64,000 nucleotides of DNA from Shewanella algicola. Lineage in GTDB: Bacteria > Pseudomonadota > Gammaproteobacteria > Enterobacterales > Shewanellaceae. The DNA is taken from the NCBI RefSeq assembly GCF_014648035.1, contig NZ_BMQI01000021.1:1-64000 (forward strand). The letters run 5' to 3'. A program made the position numbers and the translations under genes. Below the pieces are notes generated by a model that made no database searches, had not been told where the DNA came from, and saw only the letters and a program-made list of their open reading frames with translations. Positions 26,799 through 35,926 of this stretch are shown here, one piece after another (the first letter of the stretch is position 1; the number at the start of each line of letters is the position of its first letter).

Positions 26799-28070
26799 AT
26801 GTCTTTTACTTCGCTAGGGTTATCGCCATTGTTATTTGATGCGATTAATCAATCAGGTTATCACACCGCCACCCCTGTTCAACAAGCGGTTATCCCACTA
26901 GCGCTCAATGGGCAAGATGTGTTGGCCAGTGCCGAAACCGGTACCGGTAAAACAGCGGCATTTGCGTTGCCATTGTTACATCATTTGTTGCAACAGCCGA
27001 TAGAAGCGTTGAGCCCAGCAGCAAGATTGCGGGTGTTAATCATGACTCCCACTCGTGAGTTGGCTATTCAAATTGAACAAAACCTCGTTAAGTACGCCCA
27101 GTTTACCGAACTTTCAAGTTTGGCTGTGTATGGCGGCGCAAGCATTAATCCTCAACGTAAAGCATTAGAGCAGGGCGTTGATGTGTTAGTTGCTACGCCA
27201 GGTCGTTTGTTTGACATTATCGGTCAACATGAATTGGATTTATCTTCAGTGACCCACCTGGTCATTGACGAAGCCGATCGCATGCTCGATTTAGGTTTTG
27301 TTAAAGACATTGAAAAAGTGAAGCGTTTAATCGCTAAACAACATCATACAATGATGTTTTCTGCGACCTTCTCTGACGATGTGAAAAGCTTGGCAGCTAA
27401 CATGCTTAACCAACCTGAATATGTCCATGTTGAAACCCAAACCACAGCGGCTAATGTAAGCCAGCAAGTGTATAAAGTTGATGCGCGTCGTAAAGCAGAA
27501 TTATTGTCAGAGTTGATTGGTAAACACAATTGGCAACAAGTTATGGTGTTTACCAGCCGCAAAGAAACGGCAGAACATTTATACCGTGAATTGTCATTAG
27601 ACGGTATTAAGTCAGCTGTTTTCCATGGCGATAAAAGCCAAGGAGCACGCAACCGCGCCTTGGAAGAATTTAAAGCAGGGCAGTTACGGGTACTGATAGC
27701 GACTGACTTGGCGGCAAGAGGGTTAGACATTCAAGCCTTACCGCGAGTGATTAATTTTGAGTTACCAGAAGAGTGTGAAGATTACGTACACCGTGTTGGA
27801 CGTACCGGTCGAGCAGGGCTTGCGGGTGAGGCTATATCGTTAGTGAGTCCACAAGAGCTTGAGTTATTAGCTGAAATTGAGCAGCTTATTGGGCGAAAAT
27901 TAACCATATTTACTCCAAAAGGGTATGAAGAAGGTGCACCATTGCCCGCCAGGTACCGCGATGTGAGCCCTGACAAACCGAAAAAAGTGTTTAAACATAA
28001 GCGGGGTAAACCGTCACAAGGTGAAGCAAAACCCACTCGCAAAGGTAAATACGCGAAAACGAAGAAATGA
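26799..28070 (+). CDS. rhlE: DEAD-box ATP-dependent RNA helicase RhlE
   Basis: Protein of 423 residues with all helicase motifs: Q-motif (SFTSLGLSPLL through TPVQ), ASAETGTGKTAAF, PTRELAIQ, DEAD, SATF, and HRVGRTGRAG. The N-terminus MSFTSLGLSPLLFDAI matches RhlE rather than other DEAD proteins. A basic tail (KPKKVFKHKRGK onward) probably binds RNA. I start at ATG 26799 by homology; the in-frame TTG 26781 is unlikely. A -10-like TACAAT lies about 36 bases upstream. It functions in ribosome maturation and RNA turnover. Its stop overlaps the start of the GTPase gene. Confidence 0.94.
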   Translation: MSFTSLGLSPLLFDAINQSGYHTATPVQQAVIPLALNGQDVLASAETGTGKTAAFALPLLHHLLQQPIEALSPAARLRVLIMTPTRELAIQIEQNLVKYAQFTELSSLAVYGGASINPQRKALEQGVDVLVATPGRLFDIIGQHELDLSSVTHLVIDEADRMLDLGFVKDIEKVKRLIAKQHHTMMFSATFSDDVKSLAANMLNQPEYVHVETQTTAANVSQQVYKVDARRKAELLSELIGKHNWQQVMVFTSRKETAEHLYRELSLDGIKSAVFHGDKSQGARNRALEEFKAGQLRVLIATDLAARGLDIQALPRVINFELPEECEDYVHRVGRTGRAGLAGEAISLVSPQELELLAEIEQLIGRKLTIFTPKGYEEGAPLPARYRDVSPDKPKKVFKHKRGKPSQGEAKPTRKGKYAKTKK

Positions 28071-29140
28071 TCACTAAACCCATAAAAACCAATATTATTA
28101 CTGGCTTTTTGGGTGTGGGCAAAACCACACTCATTAAGCAGTTACTGGCCAATAAACCCACTCATGAAAAGTGGGCAGTATTGGTTAATGAATTTGGCGA
28201 GATAGGTATAGATGGCGGTTTGTTGCATACGCAAGCAACGGCAGGTATAACCATTAAAGAAGTGCCTGGCGGCTGTTTATGCTGCGCAGCAGGCTTACCC
28301 ACTCAAGTGGCTATTACGCAACTGATCCAGCAAGCAAAACCAGATAGATTATTGATTGAACCCACTGGGTTGGGTCATCCAGCTGAAATTGTAAAGCTTT
28401 TACAAGCAGAACATTTCCAACACGTTATTAAGGTGCAAACAAGTTTATGTCTCGTTGATGCTCGCAAAGTCAGTGATGAGCGCTATAACCGCCACGATAT
28501 TTTTGTTCAGCAGTTACAGGTGGCTGATATTGTGATGGCCAATAAAGCCCAATATTATGTTGACCAAGATAAGCAGGCCTTGACTGGCTTTATGGCACAG
28601 CTTAATCGCGCAGATACGCCGGTTATTTACAATAACAGCCAGCTTATCCTGCCTGAGCACTTGCAGCACATTTTCACGCAACTGGATACATCAACCGCTC
28701 AACGTAACAAACAACCATCGCCAACCTTCAAACCTAAAAGCATGCTTAGTCCTGGTGCAGAGCAATGGCTTTTGCCCAGTGCGCCATCAACCCACACTGA
28801 TGATGAGCTTCAACAACAACTTGCGCAACAGGGTTATGTTTTCAAAACTAACCAAGGCGAAGGTTGTGTCAGTTATGGTTGGATTATTGATAGTCAGCGT
28901 TGTTTTAGCTTTGAATCGTTTATGCAGTGGCTTGAGACGGTAAAAGGGTTAAAGGTACTGAGATTAAAAGCCATTGTCATTACGCTTGATGGCATATTAA
29001 CCGCCAATATGGTTGATGGTAATTTGAGTCTAGATGAACATGATGATGCACTTGATTCGCGCATTGAAATCATTAGTGACAAGCAACTCGACGCTGATGG
29101 TTTACAGCAACAACTTTTAGATTGCATTGAGGTGATTTAA
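28067..29140 (+). CDS. CobW/COG0523 GTPase (YeiR-like metallochaperone)
   Basis: Protein of 357 residues of the COG0523 G3E GTPase family. Walker A is GFLGVGKTT (13-21), the metal-binding motif is CLCC (70-73) inside EVPGGCLCCAAG, NEFGEIGIDG precedes it, and IEPTGLGHP and NKAQ supply further nucleotide-binding contacts. The C-terminal CobW_C region follows. Such proteins deliver zinc or another metal to client enzymes; E. coli YeiR is a zinc-dependent GTPase of this group, and the client here is unknown. ATG overlaps the rhlE stop (ATGA), so translation is coupled. Confidence 0.9.
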   Translation: MITKPIKTNIITGFLGVGKTTLIKQLLANKPTHEKWAVLVNEFGEIGIDGGLLHTQATAGITIKEVPGGCLCCAAGLPTQVAITQLIQQAKPDRLLIEPTGLGHPAEIVKLLQAEHFQHVIKVQTSLCLVDARKVSDERYNRHDIFVQQLQVADIVMANKAQYYVDQDKQALTGFMAQLNRADTPVIYNNSQLILPEHLQHIFTQLDTSTAQRNKQPSPTFKPKSMLSPGAEQWLLPSAPSTHTDDELQQQLAQQGYVFKTNQGEGCVSYGWIIDSQRCFSFESFMQWLETVKGLKVLRLKAIVITLDGILTANMVDGNLSLDEHDDALDSRIEIISDKQLDADGLQQQLLDCIEVI

Positions 29141-29193
29141 CGCAAAAGGCTAATAATTGAATGTTGAAGCCAATATCCACATCCTGAAATAAA

Positions 29194-29224
29194 AATGGGC
29201 ATTGATACAATATCAATGCCCATT
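29194..29224. terminator. Bidirectional terminator
   Basis: A 14-base stem AATGGGCATTGATA / TATCAATGCCCATT with loop CAA between the convergent GTPase and lactate dehydrogenase genes; A-run before and T-rich stretch after. Confidence 0.8.
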
Positions 29225-29266
29225 GTGTTTTATGCTCTTATACAGGCATAAATAACCTTGCGACCC

Positions 29267-32071
29267 TTAGCGAGTACACTCTTCTAAAAGATACGCCAAG
29301 TGACGGTACGAAATACCACTATGTTGGGTTAAGCCCACTTCACACATTCTGTTTGCGTAGTAACCTTCTTTGGTTTCTGCTGGAATGAGTTTTTTGATAT
29401 TACGTAATGCACTGGCGTTAATTTCTGGCTTATACAAGCCTTTTTCACCGGCATAACCACAACAAGTAATCCCTGCAGGCAATACCACATGGTTGGCACA
29501 TGCATCAGCAATGGCTTGTTGTTTTGGCTCTAGCTTCATCTTACGGGCACTACAGCCTTGGTGTAAGGTGACGTTAGATTTTTTAGTAATCGTCATGTTA
29601 GGTAACAAGTTGTCGTGCATAAACTCGACTAGGTCGGTAATAGCCACTTTAGGGTTGCCTGTTAATGTACGGTAAGTACAAGACAAGGCATCAACCACGA
29701 CCGGCACTTTACCGTTGTCAGACATCTTGCTTAGCGCCTCAATGAGCTCATCACGCTTGGCGTCGGCATTTTTAAAGTCGCCTTTTGATTCCCACATTTG
29801 GCCACAACATAAATGACGCGTATTGTCTGGAATAATCACGTTATAGCCTGCACGCTCTAACAAGGTAATAACGACTTCTGGCAGGGTACGGTTGTCAGGA
29901 TCTTTTGGTGTAGGACCAAAGGTTCTGCCACCACAAGCTGGGAAGTACAACACAGTTTGTTGGTTAGGTTTATGCGCCGATGGCTTGGCTACTTTACCGC
30001 CTTTAGGGAAGTCTGGGTTCCAATAAGGCACTTCTTTGGTGATCATTCGGCCAGCATTCATGAGTGAGTTGGTGATGGTGTCACCGGTCACTTTATGAAG
30101 GATACCTAAAATATCAAAACCAGTACTGATAACTTGGTTAACCGCGCCAAAATGCTTGGCCTGGAAGTCGAGTACTTTTTGTTCTGTGGTGGTGATGTAT
30201 GGTGTACGTAATTTACGCACTAACTGACCCATACTGTTATCAACAGGGCAGGCAATAGTACATAGCTGACATGCAGCACAGGTATCGACAACATCGTATT
30301 TTGCACTGGCACGCATTTCAGCCGCGGCTTGCTTATCGCCAGATTGCTCTAAACGTTCAATTTCACGTAACACGGCAATACGTTGACGTGGCGAGAAGTT
30401 AAGCGCTGATGTTGGGCAGGTCTTTTCACAGAAACCACACTCAATACACTTGTCGACAAAATCATCGACAATTGGACATGGTTTGATATTTTTAACGTGC
30501 ACTTGGGCATCATCATTTAATATCACCCCTGGGTTTAATAAACCGCTAGGGTCAAAAATCTGCTTAATTTGTTTCATTAGGGTATATGCATCGCTACCCC
30601 ATTCCATTTCAACAAATGGCGCTACCGCACGGCCTGTACCATGCTCAGCTTTCATTGAGCCGTCATATTTGTCGATGACCATTTCTGCCACATCTTGCAT
30701 AAAGGCATGGAAACGGTCGATATCGCCTTGCGATGCAAATGTCGGTGTAATGATAAAGTGGAAGTTACCGGCAAGTGCGTGGCCGTAAATAACTCCTTCA
30801 GGGTAGCCGTGCTTGTCGAATAATGCTGTTAAATCAGCAGCAGCGCTGGCTAAGTGCTCAATTTCAAATGCAACGTCTTCAATAATGACTGACGTGCCTT
30901 TCGGGCGTGCACCACCAATAATAGGGAACAAGCCAGAGCGCATGGCCCAGTATTGACCAAATACCGCAGGATCTTTACTGAACTCAATTGGGCGTTCTGT
31001 TTTAATGTGAGCAATTTTTTCGATAACGTCACGGGTGTAGCTATCAAGGGTTTCTGAATCATTGGCTCGAGATTCAATCAACAAAATGGCAGCGCCTTCT
31101 GGCAACTCGCTTAGCCATTCAGGCATACCTGCTTTACCGGTAACTGACTTAATAGACGCCCAGTCGAGTAATTCTGCTGCAGCAACACTGTCACCTTTAA
31201 TTAATGGGATGGCACTGGCGGCATCTTCCATGTTGAAAAACACAGCCATGGCAGAGGCTTTAAATTGTGCTTCTTCGACGGTGTGATAAGTGATCTCATT
31301 AACGAAAGCTAAGGTACCTTCAGAGCCCACAATCAAATGGTTAATGATGTCGAATGGGTCCGTAAAGTCGACCAACGAGTTGATGCTGTAACCCGTGGTA
31401 TTTTTAATCGAGAACTTTTTACGAATACGTGCCGCTAACGTTGGGTTATTTTGAGTTAACTCTGCTAAGTCAGTTAATGCTGCTAATAACATTGCATGCG
31501 ATTGACTGAATGCGGCTTTTGAATGAGGGCAACCCGTGTCTAATTCAGTGCCATCGACTAGCATTAATTTTGCCGACTTGATGGTTTGGTAACTGTTTTG
31601 TGCTGTACCACAGCACATGCCTGAGGCGTTGTTGGCAACCATGCCGCCAATTTGTGCCGAGGCAAGGGTGGCAGGGTCTGGGCCAATCTTTTTGTTAAAT
31701 GGCTTCAATGCCGCATTAGCGTCAGAACCAATAACTGCAGCACCTAACGCGATAGATGATTTATCTTCGCTAATGTCGATGGTTCTAAAGCCATCATGAC
31801 CTAGTATTAATAAAATACCTTCGCCAATAGCTTGCCCAGATAAGCTGGTACCTGCTGCACGGAATGTTACTGGCACATTATGTGCTCTAGCAACATTAAG
31901 GGTGATTTTGACTTGTTCTACGGTATCAGCGTGGACAACAATTTCTGGTACGATACGGAAATAACTTGCATCCGTAGACCAGGCAAAGCGACGTACAGGA
32001 TCATTTGAGACAGCATCGCTTCCCAATTGAGACGTTAAAATATCCATTACTACTTGATAGTTAATAGTCAT
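29267..32071 (-). CDS. dld: FAD/iron-sulfur D-lactate dehydrogenase Dld-II
   Basis: Respiratory D-lactate dehydrogenase of 934 residues that feeds electrons to the quinone pool. The N-terminal FAD_binding_4 domain (about 40-260) carries PVTFRAAGTSLSGQA and GPDPATLASAQIGGMVANNA. A C-terminal FAD-oxidase domain follows. Two 4Fe-4S motifs come next: CIECGFCEKTCP near 541 and CAACQLCTIACP near 594. The tail has CCG-type cysteine motifs (CCGQMWESKG and CCGYAGEKGLY). Start ATG 32071 (MTINYQVVMD) is by homology, with AGAG upstream; the frame is open further up. It is adjacent to the lactate permease and probably in its operon. Shewanella oneidensis has the same pair followed by lldEFG; here no lldEFG follows. 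Confidence 0.92.
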   Translation of the reverse strand: MTINYQVVMDILTSQLGSDAVSNDPVRRFAWSTDASYFRIVPEIVVHADTVEQVKITLNVARAHNVPVTFRAAGTSLSGQAIGEGILLILGHDGFRTIDISEDKSSIALGAAVIGSDANAALKPFNKKIGPDPATLASAQIGGMVANNASGMCCGTAQNSYQTIKSAKLMLVDGTELDTGCPHSKAAFSQSHAMLLAALTDLAELTQNNPTLAARIRKKFSIKNTTGYSINSLVDFTDPFDIINHLIVGSEGTLAFVNEITYHTVEEAQFKASAMAVFFNMEDAASAIPLIKGDSVAAAELLDWASIKSVTGKAGMPEWLSELPEGAAILLIESRANDSETLDSYTRDVIEKIAHIKTERPIEFSKDPAVFGQYWAMRSGLFPIIGGARPKGTSVIIEDVAFEIEHLASAAADLTALFDKHGYPEGVIYGHALAGNFHFIITPTFASQGDIDRFHAFMQDVAEMVIDKYDGSMKAEHGTGRAVAPFVEMEWGSDAYTLMKQIKQIFDPSGLLNPGVILNDDAQVHVKNIKPCPIVDDFVDKCIECGFCEKTCPTSALNFSPRQRIAVLREIERLEQSGDKQAAAEMRASAKYDVVDTCAACQLCTIACPVDNSMGQLVRKLRTPYITTTEQKVLDFQAKHFGAVNQVISTGFDILGILHKVTGDTITNSLMNAGRMITKEVPYWNPDFPKGGKVAKPSAHKPNQQTVLYFPACGGRTFGPTPKDPDNRTLPEVVITLLERAGYNVIIPDNTRHLCCGQMWESKGDFKNADAKRDELIEALSKMSDNGKVPVVVDALSCTYRTLTGNPKVAITDLVEFMHDNLLPNMTITKKSNVTLHQGCSARKMKLEPKQQAIADACANHVVLPAGITCCGYAGEKGLYKPEINASALRNIKKLIPAETKEGYYANRMCEVGLTQHSGISYRHLAYLLEECTR

Positions 32072-32221
32072 AACTTGCTCTCTTAACACTCTAATATTTA
32101 GCAGGCTATGTTTGCCAGCTCTCGTTAATCTCAATAATAAATAGAAGCTGCAATAAACTTTTTCTGATTATCGCAGCTTCAAATGCATTGAGTTGTCATA
32201 CTCTACAACAATTAGCTTAGA

Positions 32222-33874
32222 TTAAAATCCGCCCCAAATCACTGCGATAGTGCCTGCTACCATGGCATAACCAAGGGCGATAGGCATTGTTTTACGAATA
32301 ATTTCAGATTCACGTCCCGCCATACCTACAACAGTTGCAGCAGCTACTACGTTCATCACACACATCATGTTACCGGCGTTAGCGCCAATACCTTGAAGTG
32401 CTAACACTAAGGCATGGTTCATGCCGATATTGTCGGCTACAGAATACTGTAAACCAGAGAACATCATGTTTGAGAAGGTGGCAGAACCAGACAAGAATGC
32501 ACCAAAAATCCCTACAACTGGTGATACCCATGCCCAAACAGCTCCCATGCTGTTTGCCAATAGGTCAGCTAACGCAACTGGCATAGACGCAAGGCCAGCA
32601 CCATTTTCGCCAGAGTTTAGGAAGATTTTAACCATTGGCACAGATGCGCCTAATGAGATAATTGTTGGTAACATTGATTTGCACGATACAGTGATAGACT
32701 GCTTCATTGCTTGTGGTTTCATTTTGAACAATACAAAACCAAATAAACATACTACGACGAAGAAGATGCCTGGTGCATAAAAGGTGGCAAATCCCGCTTT
32801 TAATTCAGTACCAAGTAATCCAGTCCAACTAATATTGAAGCTTGTTAACCAGCTCTTGAACGGTCCAATGACACGAGAAAGAACCAGTAATGCCGCCATG
32901 ATGATATATGGAGACCAAGCTGCAACTTGAGAAAATTTAACCGGTGTTTGGCCAACGGCTAACTCTTCTTCAGATTTGTTGTCATTTTCACTAAAGTCAC
33001 ACCAAGGTTGTGAAGGCAGTAACCAGCCTTTTTTAGCCACAGGAATGACTAACGCCATACCAACAAGCGCACCAATAACAGATGGGAACTCAGGACCAGC
33101 AAAGAAGTTAATTAACCATGCTGGAATCGTAAATGCAAAACCTGCAAAAATGGCAAACTTCCAAATTTGTAGGCCTTCTTTAATTGATTTGTTACGACCA
33201 AAGAAACCCGTTAATACACATACCATGACTAATGGTATGAGGGTACCAGTCAACAAGTCGATGGTGATCATGTGCTTAGCAATAAACTGCGCATAACCGA
33301 CAAAGGTGCCGCCATGATCAGCTAATTGAGCCGCAGCCATGTTAACGCCGCCTTCAGTTAAGCCTTGTTCCATACCAAATAATACGGGTAGACCAATCGC
33401 ACCAAATGATACTGCTGTTGAGTCACCTATCAAGGCAACTACTGCAGCTGCAATAGGTGGCACGCCGAGTAACACTAACAACGGCGCCCCAATTGCCGCT
33501 GGTGTACCAAAGCCTGCAGAGCCTTCGATAAATGAACCAAATAACCAACAAATAATGACAACTTGCACTCGCGCGTCGGCGCTAATGTTGGTAAAACCTG
33601 AGCGGATGGTGTCCATCGCGCCAGAATATTTTAGGGTATTTAACAAAAACACCGCGCCAAAAATAATGGTAAGCGGTGTTAATGCGGATAAAAGTCCTTC
33701 TACAACTGAAGCTGCGAGCAGCATAGTGTCCATTTGCCAAATAAAGACTGCAGCCAGACCTGTTGCAATCGCTGATATTGGCATAGCTTTAGATGCCGGT
33801 AAGCGCATGAGTACTAAAAATACCATTACGCTTATAATGGGCGTTAAGCTTGCTAGTAACTGTAAAAATGTCAT
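32222..33874 (-). CDS. lctP: Lactate permease LctP/LldP
   Basis: Inner-membrane lactate:proton symporter of 550 residues with 12-14 hydrophobic helices. Family stretches include GSFIEGSAGFGTPAAIGAPL, GDSTAVSFGAIG and a C-terminal GSATFSNMMFSGLQ with GANAGNMMCVMNVVAA. The ribosome-binding site CAGAGG lies eight bases before ATG. It precedes dld-II by 150 bases on the same strand, so uptake and oxidation of lactate are encoded together. A possible FNR/EtrA box lies about 100 bases upstream. Confidence 0.95.
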   Translation of the reverse strand: MTFLQLLASLTPIISVMVFLVLMRLPASKAMPISAIATGLAAVFIWQMDTMLLAASVVEGLLSALTPLTIIFGAVFLLNTLKYSGAMDTIRSGFTNISADARVQVVIICWLFGSFIEGSAGFGTPAAIGAPLLVLLGVPPIAAAVVALIGDSTAVSFGAIGLPVLFGMEQGLTEGGVNMAAAQLADHGGTFVGYAQFIAKHMITIDLLTGTLIPLVMVCVLTGFFGRNKSIKEGLQIWKFAIFAGFAFTIPAWLINFFAGPEFPSVIGALVGMALVIPVAKKGWLLPSQPWCDFSENDNKSEEELAVGQTPVKFSQVAAWSPYIIMAALLVLSRVIGPFKSWLTSFNISWTGLLGTELKAGFATFYAPGIFFVVVCLFGFVLFKMKPQAMKQSITVSCKSMLPTIISLGASVPMVKIFLNSGENGAGLASMPVALADLLANSMGAVWAWVSPVVGIFGAFLSGSATFSNMMFSGLQYSVADNIGMNHALVLALQGIGANAGNMMCVMNVVAAATVVGMAGRESEIIRKTMPIALGYAMVAGTIAVIWGGF

Positions 33875-33973
33875 GTATACCTCTGTATCACTAATAGTGG
33901 GTATTAAATTGTTATTATTTGTTAGCTTTTCGCTAACTAGGGCGTAATAGACGTTATTTAAGTGTTAAAAGTG

Positions 33974-33987
33974 TTGATCGAGATCAT
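33974..33987. promoter_or_regulatory. Possible EtrA/FNR box upstream of lctP
   Basis: TTGAT-CGAG-ATCAT matches the FNR/EtrA consensus TTGAT-N4-ATCAA in nine of ten defined bases. It is centred about 106 bases before the lctP ATG. It suggests redox control of lactate use; the sequence alone does not show binding. Confidence 0.5.
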
Positions 33988-34100
33988 CGAATACACCGGA
34001 AACACCGCTCGCGAGTAGAAGTGAGATCTACTTCTAATAGCTGTATTTTTAATGTTTGTTTTAGATCACATTTTTATGTTTTGAAATAGACACAAAAATA

Positions 34101-34126
34101 AAGCCACTCGATTTAACGAGTGGCTT
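34101..34126 (-). terminator. Terminator of nadK
   Basis: AAGCCACTCG and CGAGTGGCTT pair around a 6-base loop; on the minus strand TTTATTTTTG follows. Confidence 0.75.
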
Positions 34127-34203
34127 ATGATAGCGTTATTTAGCGCTTGTTAATGTGAAGAGTTTCACGCGAGAGAAATACAAGGTGTGAGTTTTATCAA
34201 AAG

Positions 34204-35082
34204 TTAGAAAAGTTTACTGCCCCAACCTAATTTATTTCGCAGAACATGGAAATAGTTATGCCCTTTAGGATGAATTAACCGCAAGCGTTCATTAGAGCGA
34301 CGAATAAAAATTTCATCACCCGGTAAGACGGCTAAATGCACATGACCATCACAACTCACTTCTAGGTTTTCATCATTGTTAGGCGATACGACTAATTTAA
34401 TATTACTGCAGGCATCAACCACAATCGGTCGGCATGACAGCGTATGCGGAAACATAGGTACTAAAATAAGTGCTTGTAAATTAGGTGTTAAAATTGATCC
34501 TCCTGCCGATAAAGAATAGGCAGTCGATCCGGTAGGGGTTGAAACAATCATGCCATCTGCACGTTGGCTGTACATAAGTTGTTCATCAATATACACCTCA
34601 AATTGGATCATGTGCGCAATTTTACCCGGATGTAACACCGCCTCATTAACGGCGGTGTTACTGGCGGTGATTTTGCCATGACGATGAACTTCCGCTTCAA
34701 GTAAGAAACGATGTTCAGTTTCAAACTCACCGTCTAAGACTTTAGACAATGCATCTTCAAAGTTGTCGGGAGGCAGGTCAGTTAAAAAGCCAAGATTACC
34801 ACGGTTTACGCCAATAACGGCCACATCAAAACGGGCCAGAACGCGCGCAGCACCTAGCATATTACCGTCGCCACCCACGACGATAGCAAGATCACAATGC
34901 TCGCCCATTTCGAGCAAATCCATAGAACAAATGTCGGCACCTAGCTCTGCAGATACGCGCTCTTCTACAATCACTTTAAAGCCCTGAACACTGAGCCAAT
35001 GATGCAAACGCCTCAGGGTTTGGTTAGTGCCTTGGTGATGTGGCTTGCCAATAAGTCCGATTGTGTTGAACAATTTAGTCAT
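34204..35082 (-). CDS. nadK: NAD kinase
   Basis: Cytoplasmic ATP- (or polyphosphate-) dependent NAD kinase that makes NADP, 292 residues, the same length as E. coli NadK. Motifs: [15 protein letters not shown] (family GGDG), [28 protein letters not shown], and the C-terminal region with SCRPIVV. Start ATG 35082 ([14 protein letters not shown]) gives the family's N-terminus; ATG 35133 and a still earlier start remain open in frame but would add an untypical extension. Divergent from grpE, with which it shares a 164-base promoter region, an order also seen in other gamma-Proteobacteria. Confidence 0.95.
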   Translation of the reverse strand: MTKLFNTIGLIGKPHHQGTNQTLRRLHHWLSVQGFKVIVEERVSAELGADICSMDLLEMGEHCDLAIVVGGDGNMLGAARVLARFDVAVIGVNRGNLGFLTDLPPDNFEDALSKVLDGEFETEHRFLLEAEVHRHGKITASNTAVNEAVLHPGKIAHMIQFEVYIDEQLMYSQRADGMIVSTPTGSTAYSLSAGGSILTPNLQALILVPMFPHTLSCRPIVVDACSNIKLVVSPNNDENLEVSCDGHVHLAVLPGDEIFIRRSNERLRLIHPKGHNYFHVLRNKLGWGSKLF

Positions 35083-35107
35083 ATTCGTGTTTGTTCTGCC
35101 TTTAGGC

Positions 35108-35133
35108 CTTGAAACATAAGAATTGATCCCCAT
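35108..35133 (+). promoter_or_regulatory. Sigma-32 heat-shock promoter of grpE
   Basis: CTTGAAA (35108-35114), a 13-base spacer and CCCCAT (35128-35133), an almost perfect RpoH promoter pointing at grpE. It leaves a leader of about 105 bases. Confidence 0.85.
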
Positions 35134-35246
35134 AATATACTCAAACTTATTAAAAGTGTGATAATTGCTGTCAATTAATTCAGTAGTTGGACACTTTATT
35201 TTTGTATTAATATATCCAATATTGCATTTTTTTAGCTGGAGTGAAA

Positions 35247-35852
35247 ATGAGCAACGAATCGAACAACGCACCGCAAGATCAAGTGGAAGATGTGGTTACA
35301 CCTGAAGTCGTGGCTGATGAAGCGAGTTTGATGGATGAATTGACCCAAGCCAATTTTCGCATTGAAGAACTAGAGCAGCAATTAGCAGAAAGCCAAGCTG
35401 CACTTGAAGAGCGTAAAGATGTTGAAATGCGCGCTGCAGCAGAAACGCAAAATATCCGTACTCGTGCTGCAAAAGATGTTGAACAAGCGCGTAAGTTTGC
35501 GTTAGAAAAGTTCACCAATGAATTATTGCCAGTGATTGACAATATGGAGCGTGCGCTACAGGGAACAGATCCTGAAGACGAAGCGACTAAAGCGATTTAC
35601 GAAGGTGTTGAATTGACCATGAAAGGGTTCTTAACATCGGTAGAAAAGTTTGGTGTCACCCAGGTTAACCCACTAGGCGATGCATTTAACCCTGACCATC
35701 ACCAAGCCATTGGTATGCAGCCAAGTGCTGAGTACCCTGCTAACACGGTAATGATGGTAATGCAGAAAGGTTACTTGCTTAACGACCGTTTGTTACGCCC
35801 GGCCATGGTAATGGTATCTCAAGGCGGTAATAGCGTAGATGTTGAAGCATAA
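35247..35852 (+). CDS. grpE: Nucleotide-exchange factor GrpE
   Basis: Co-chaperone of 201 residues that releases ADP from DnaK. An acidic N-terminus is followed by a long coiled coil (about 28-95, [20 protein letters not shown] and the family segment [21 protein letters not shown]). The beta-wing head ends with [13 protein letters not shown] and [21 protein letters not shown] 35247 follows GGAG with five bases between; the GTG at 35241 is not preferred. Transcription from the heat-shock promoter upstream is expected, and a strong terminator follows. Confidence 0.96.
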   Translation: MSNESNNAPQDQVEDVVTPEVVADEASLMDELTQANFRIEELEQQLAESQAALEERKDVEMRAAAETQNIRTRAAKDVEQARKFALEKFTNELLPVIDNMERALQGTDPEDEATKAIYEGVELTMKGFLTSVEKFGVTQVNPLGDAFNPDHHQAIGMQPSAEYPANTVMMVMQKGYLLNDRLLRPAMVMVSQGGNSVDVEA

Positions 35853-35873
35853 ATTCAACTAAATAACAGACAC

Positions 35874-35903
35874 AAAAAAGGACTGAATTTTCAGTCCTTT
35901 TTT
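35874..35903. terminator. Bidirectional terminator grpE/dxs
   Basis: AAAAAAGGACTGAA pairs with TTCAGTCCTTTTTT around a two-base turn between convergent grpE and dxs. Confidence 0.85.
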
Positions 35904-35926
35904 ATGCTTTAAATCATCGTAAATCT

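Larger units (their letters stand above)
33875..34203. other. lctP promoter region and nadK downstream region
   Basis: About 330 bases holding the lctP promoter with an FNR-like box, a half CRP-like site (AGATCACATTT near 34061), and the nadK terminator. No gene. Confidence 0.5.

Noticed and set aside
33339-33947. Open frame of 202 codons opposite lctP
   Set aside because: Shadow of the permease gene: it runs antisense to a clear family member, has no start signal and no recognisable product.
34055-34072. CRP site near TTTTAGATCACATTT upstream of lctP
   Set aside because: Only one half (TCACA) fits; the other half does not match TGTGA at the right distance.
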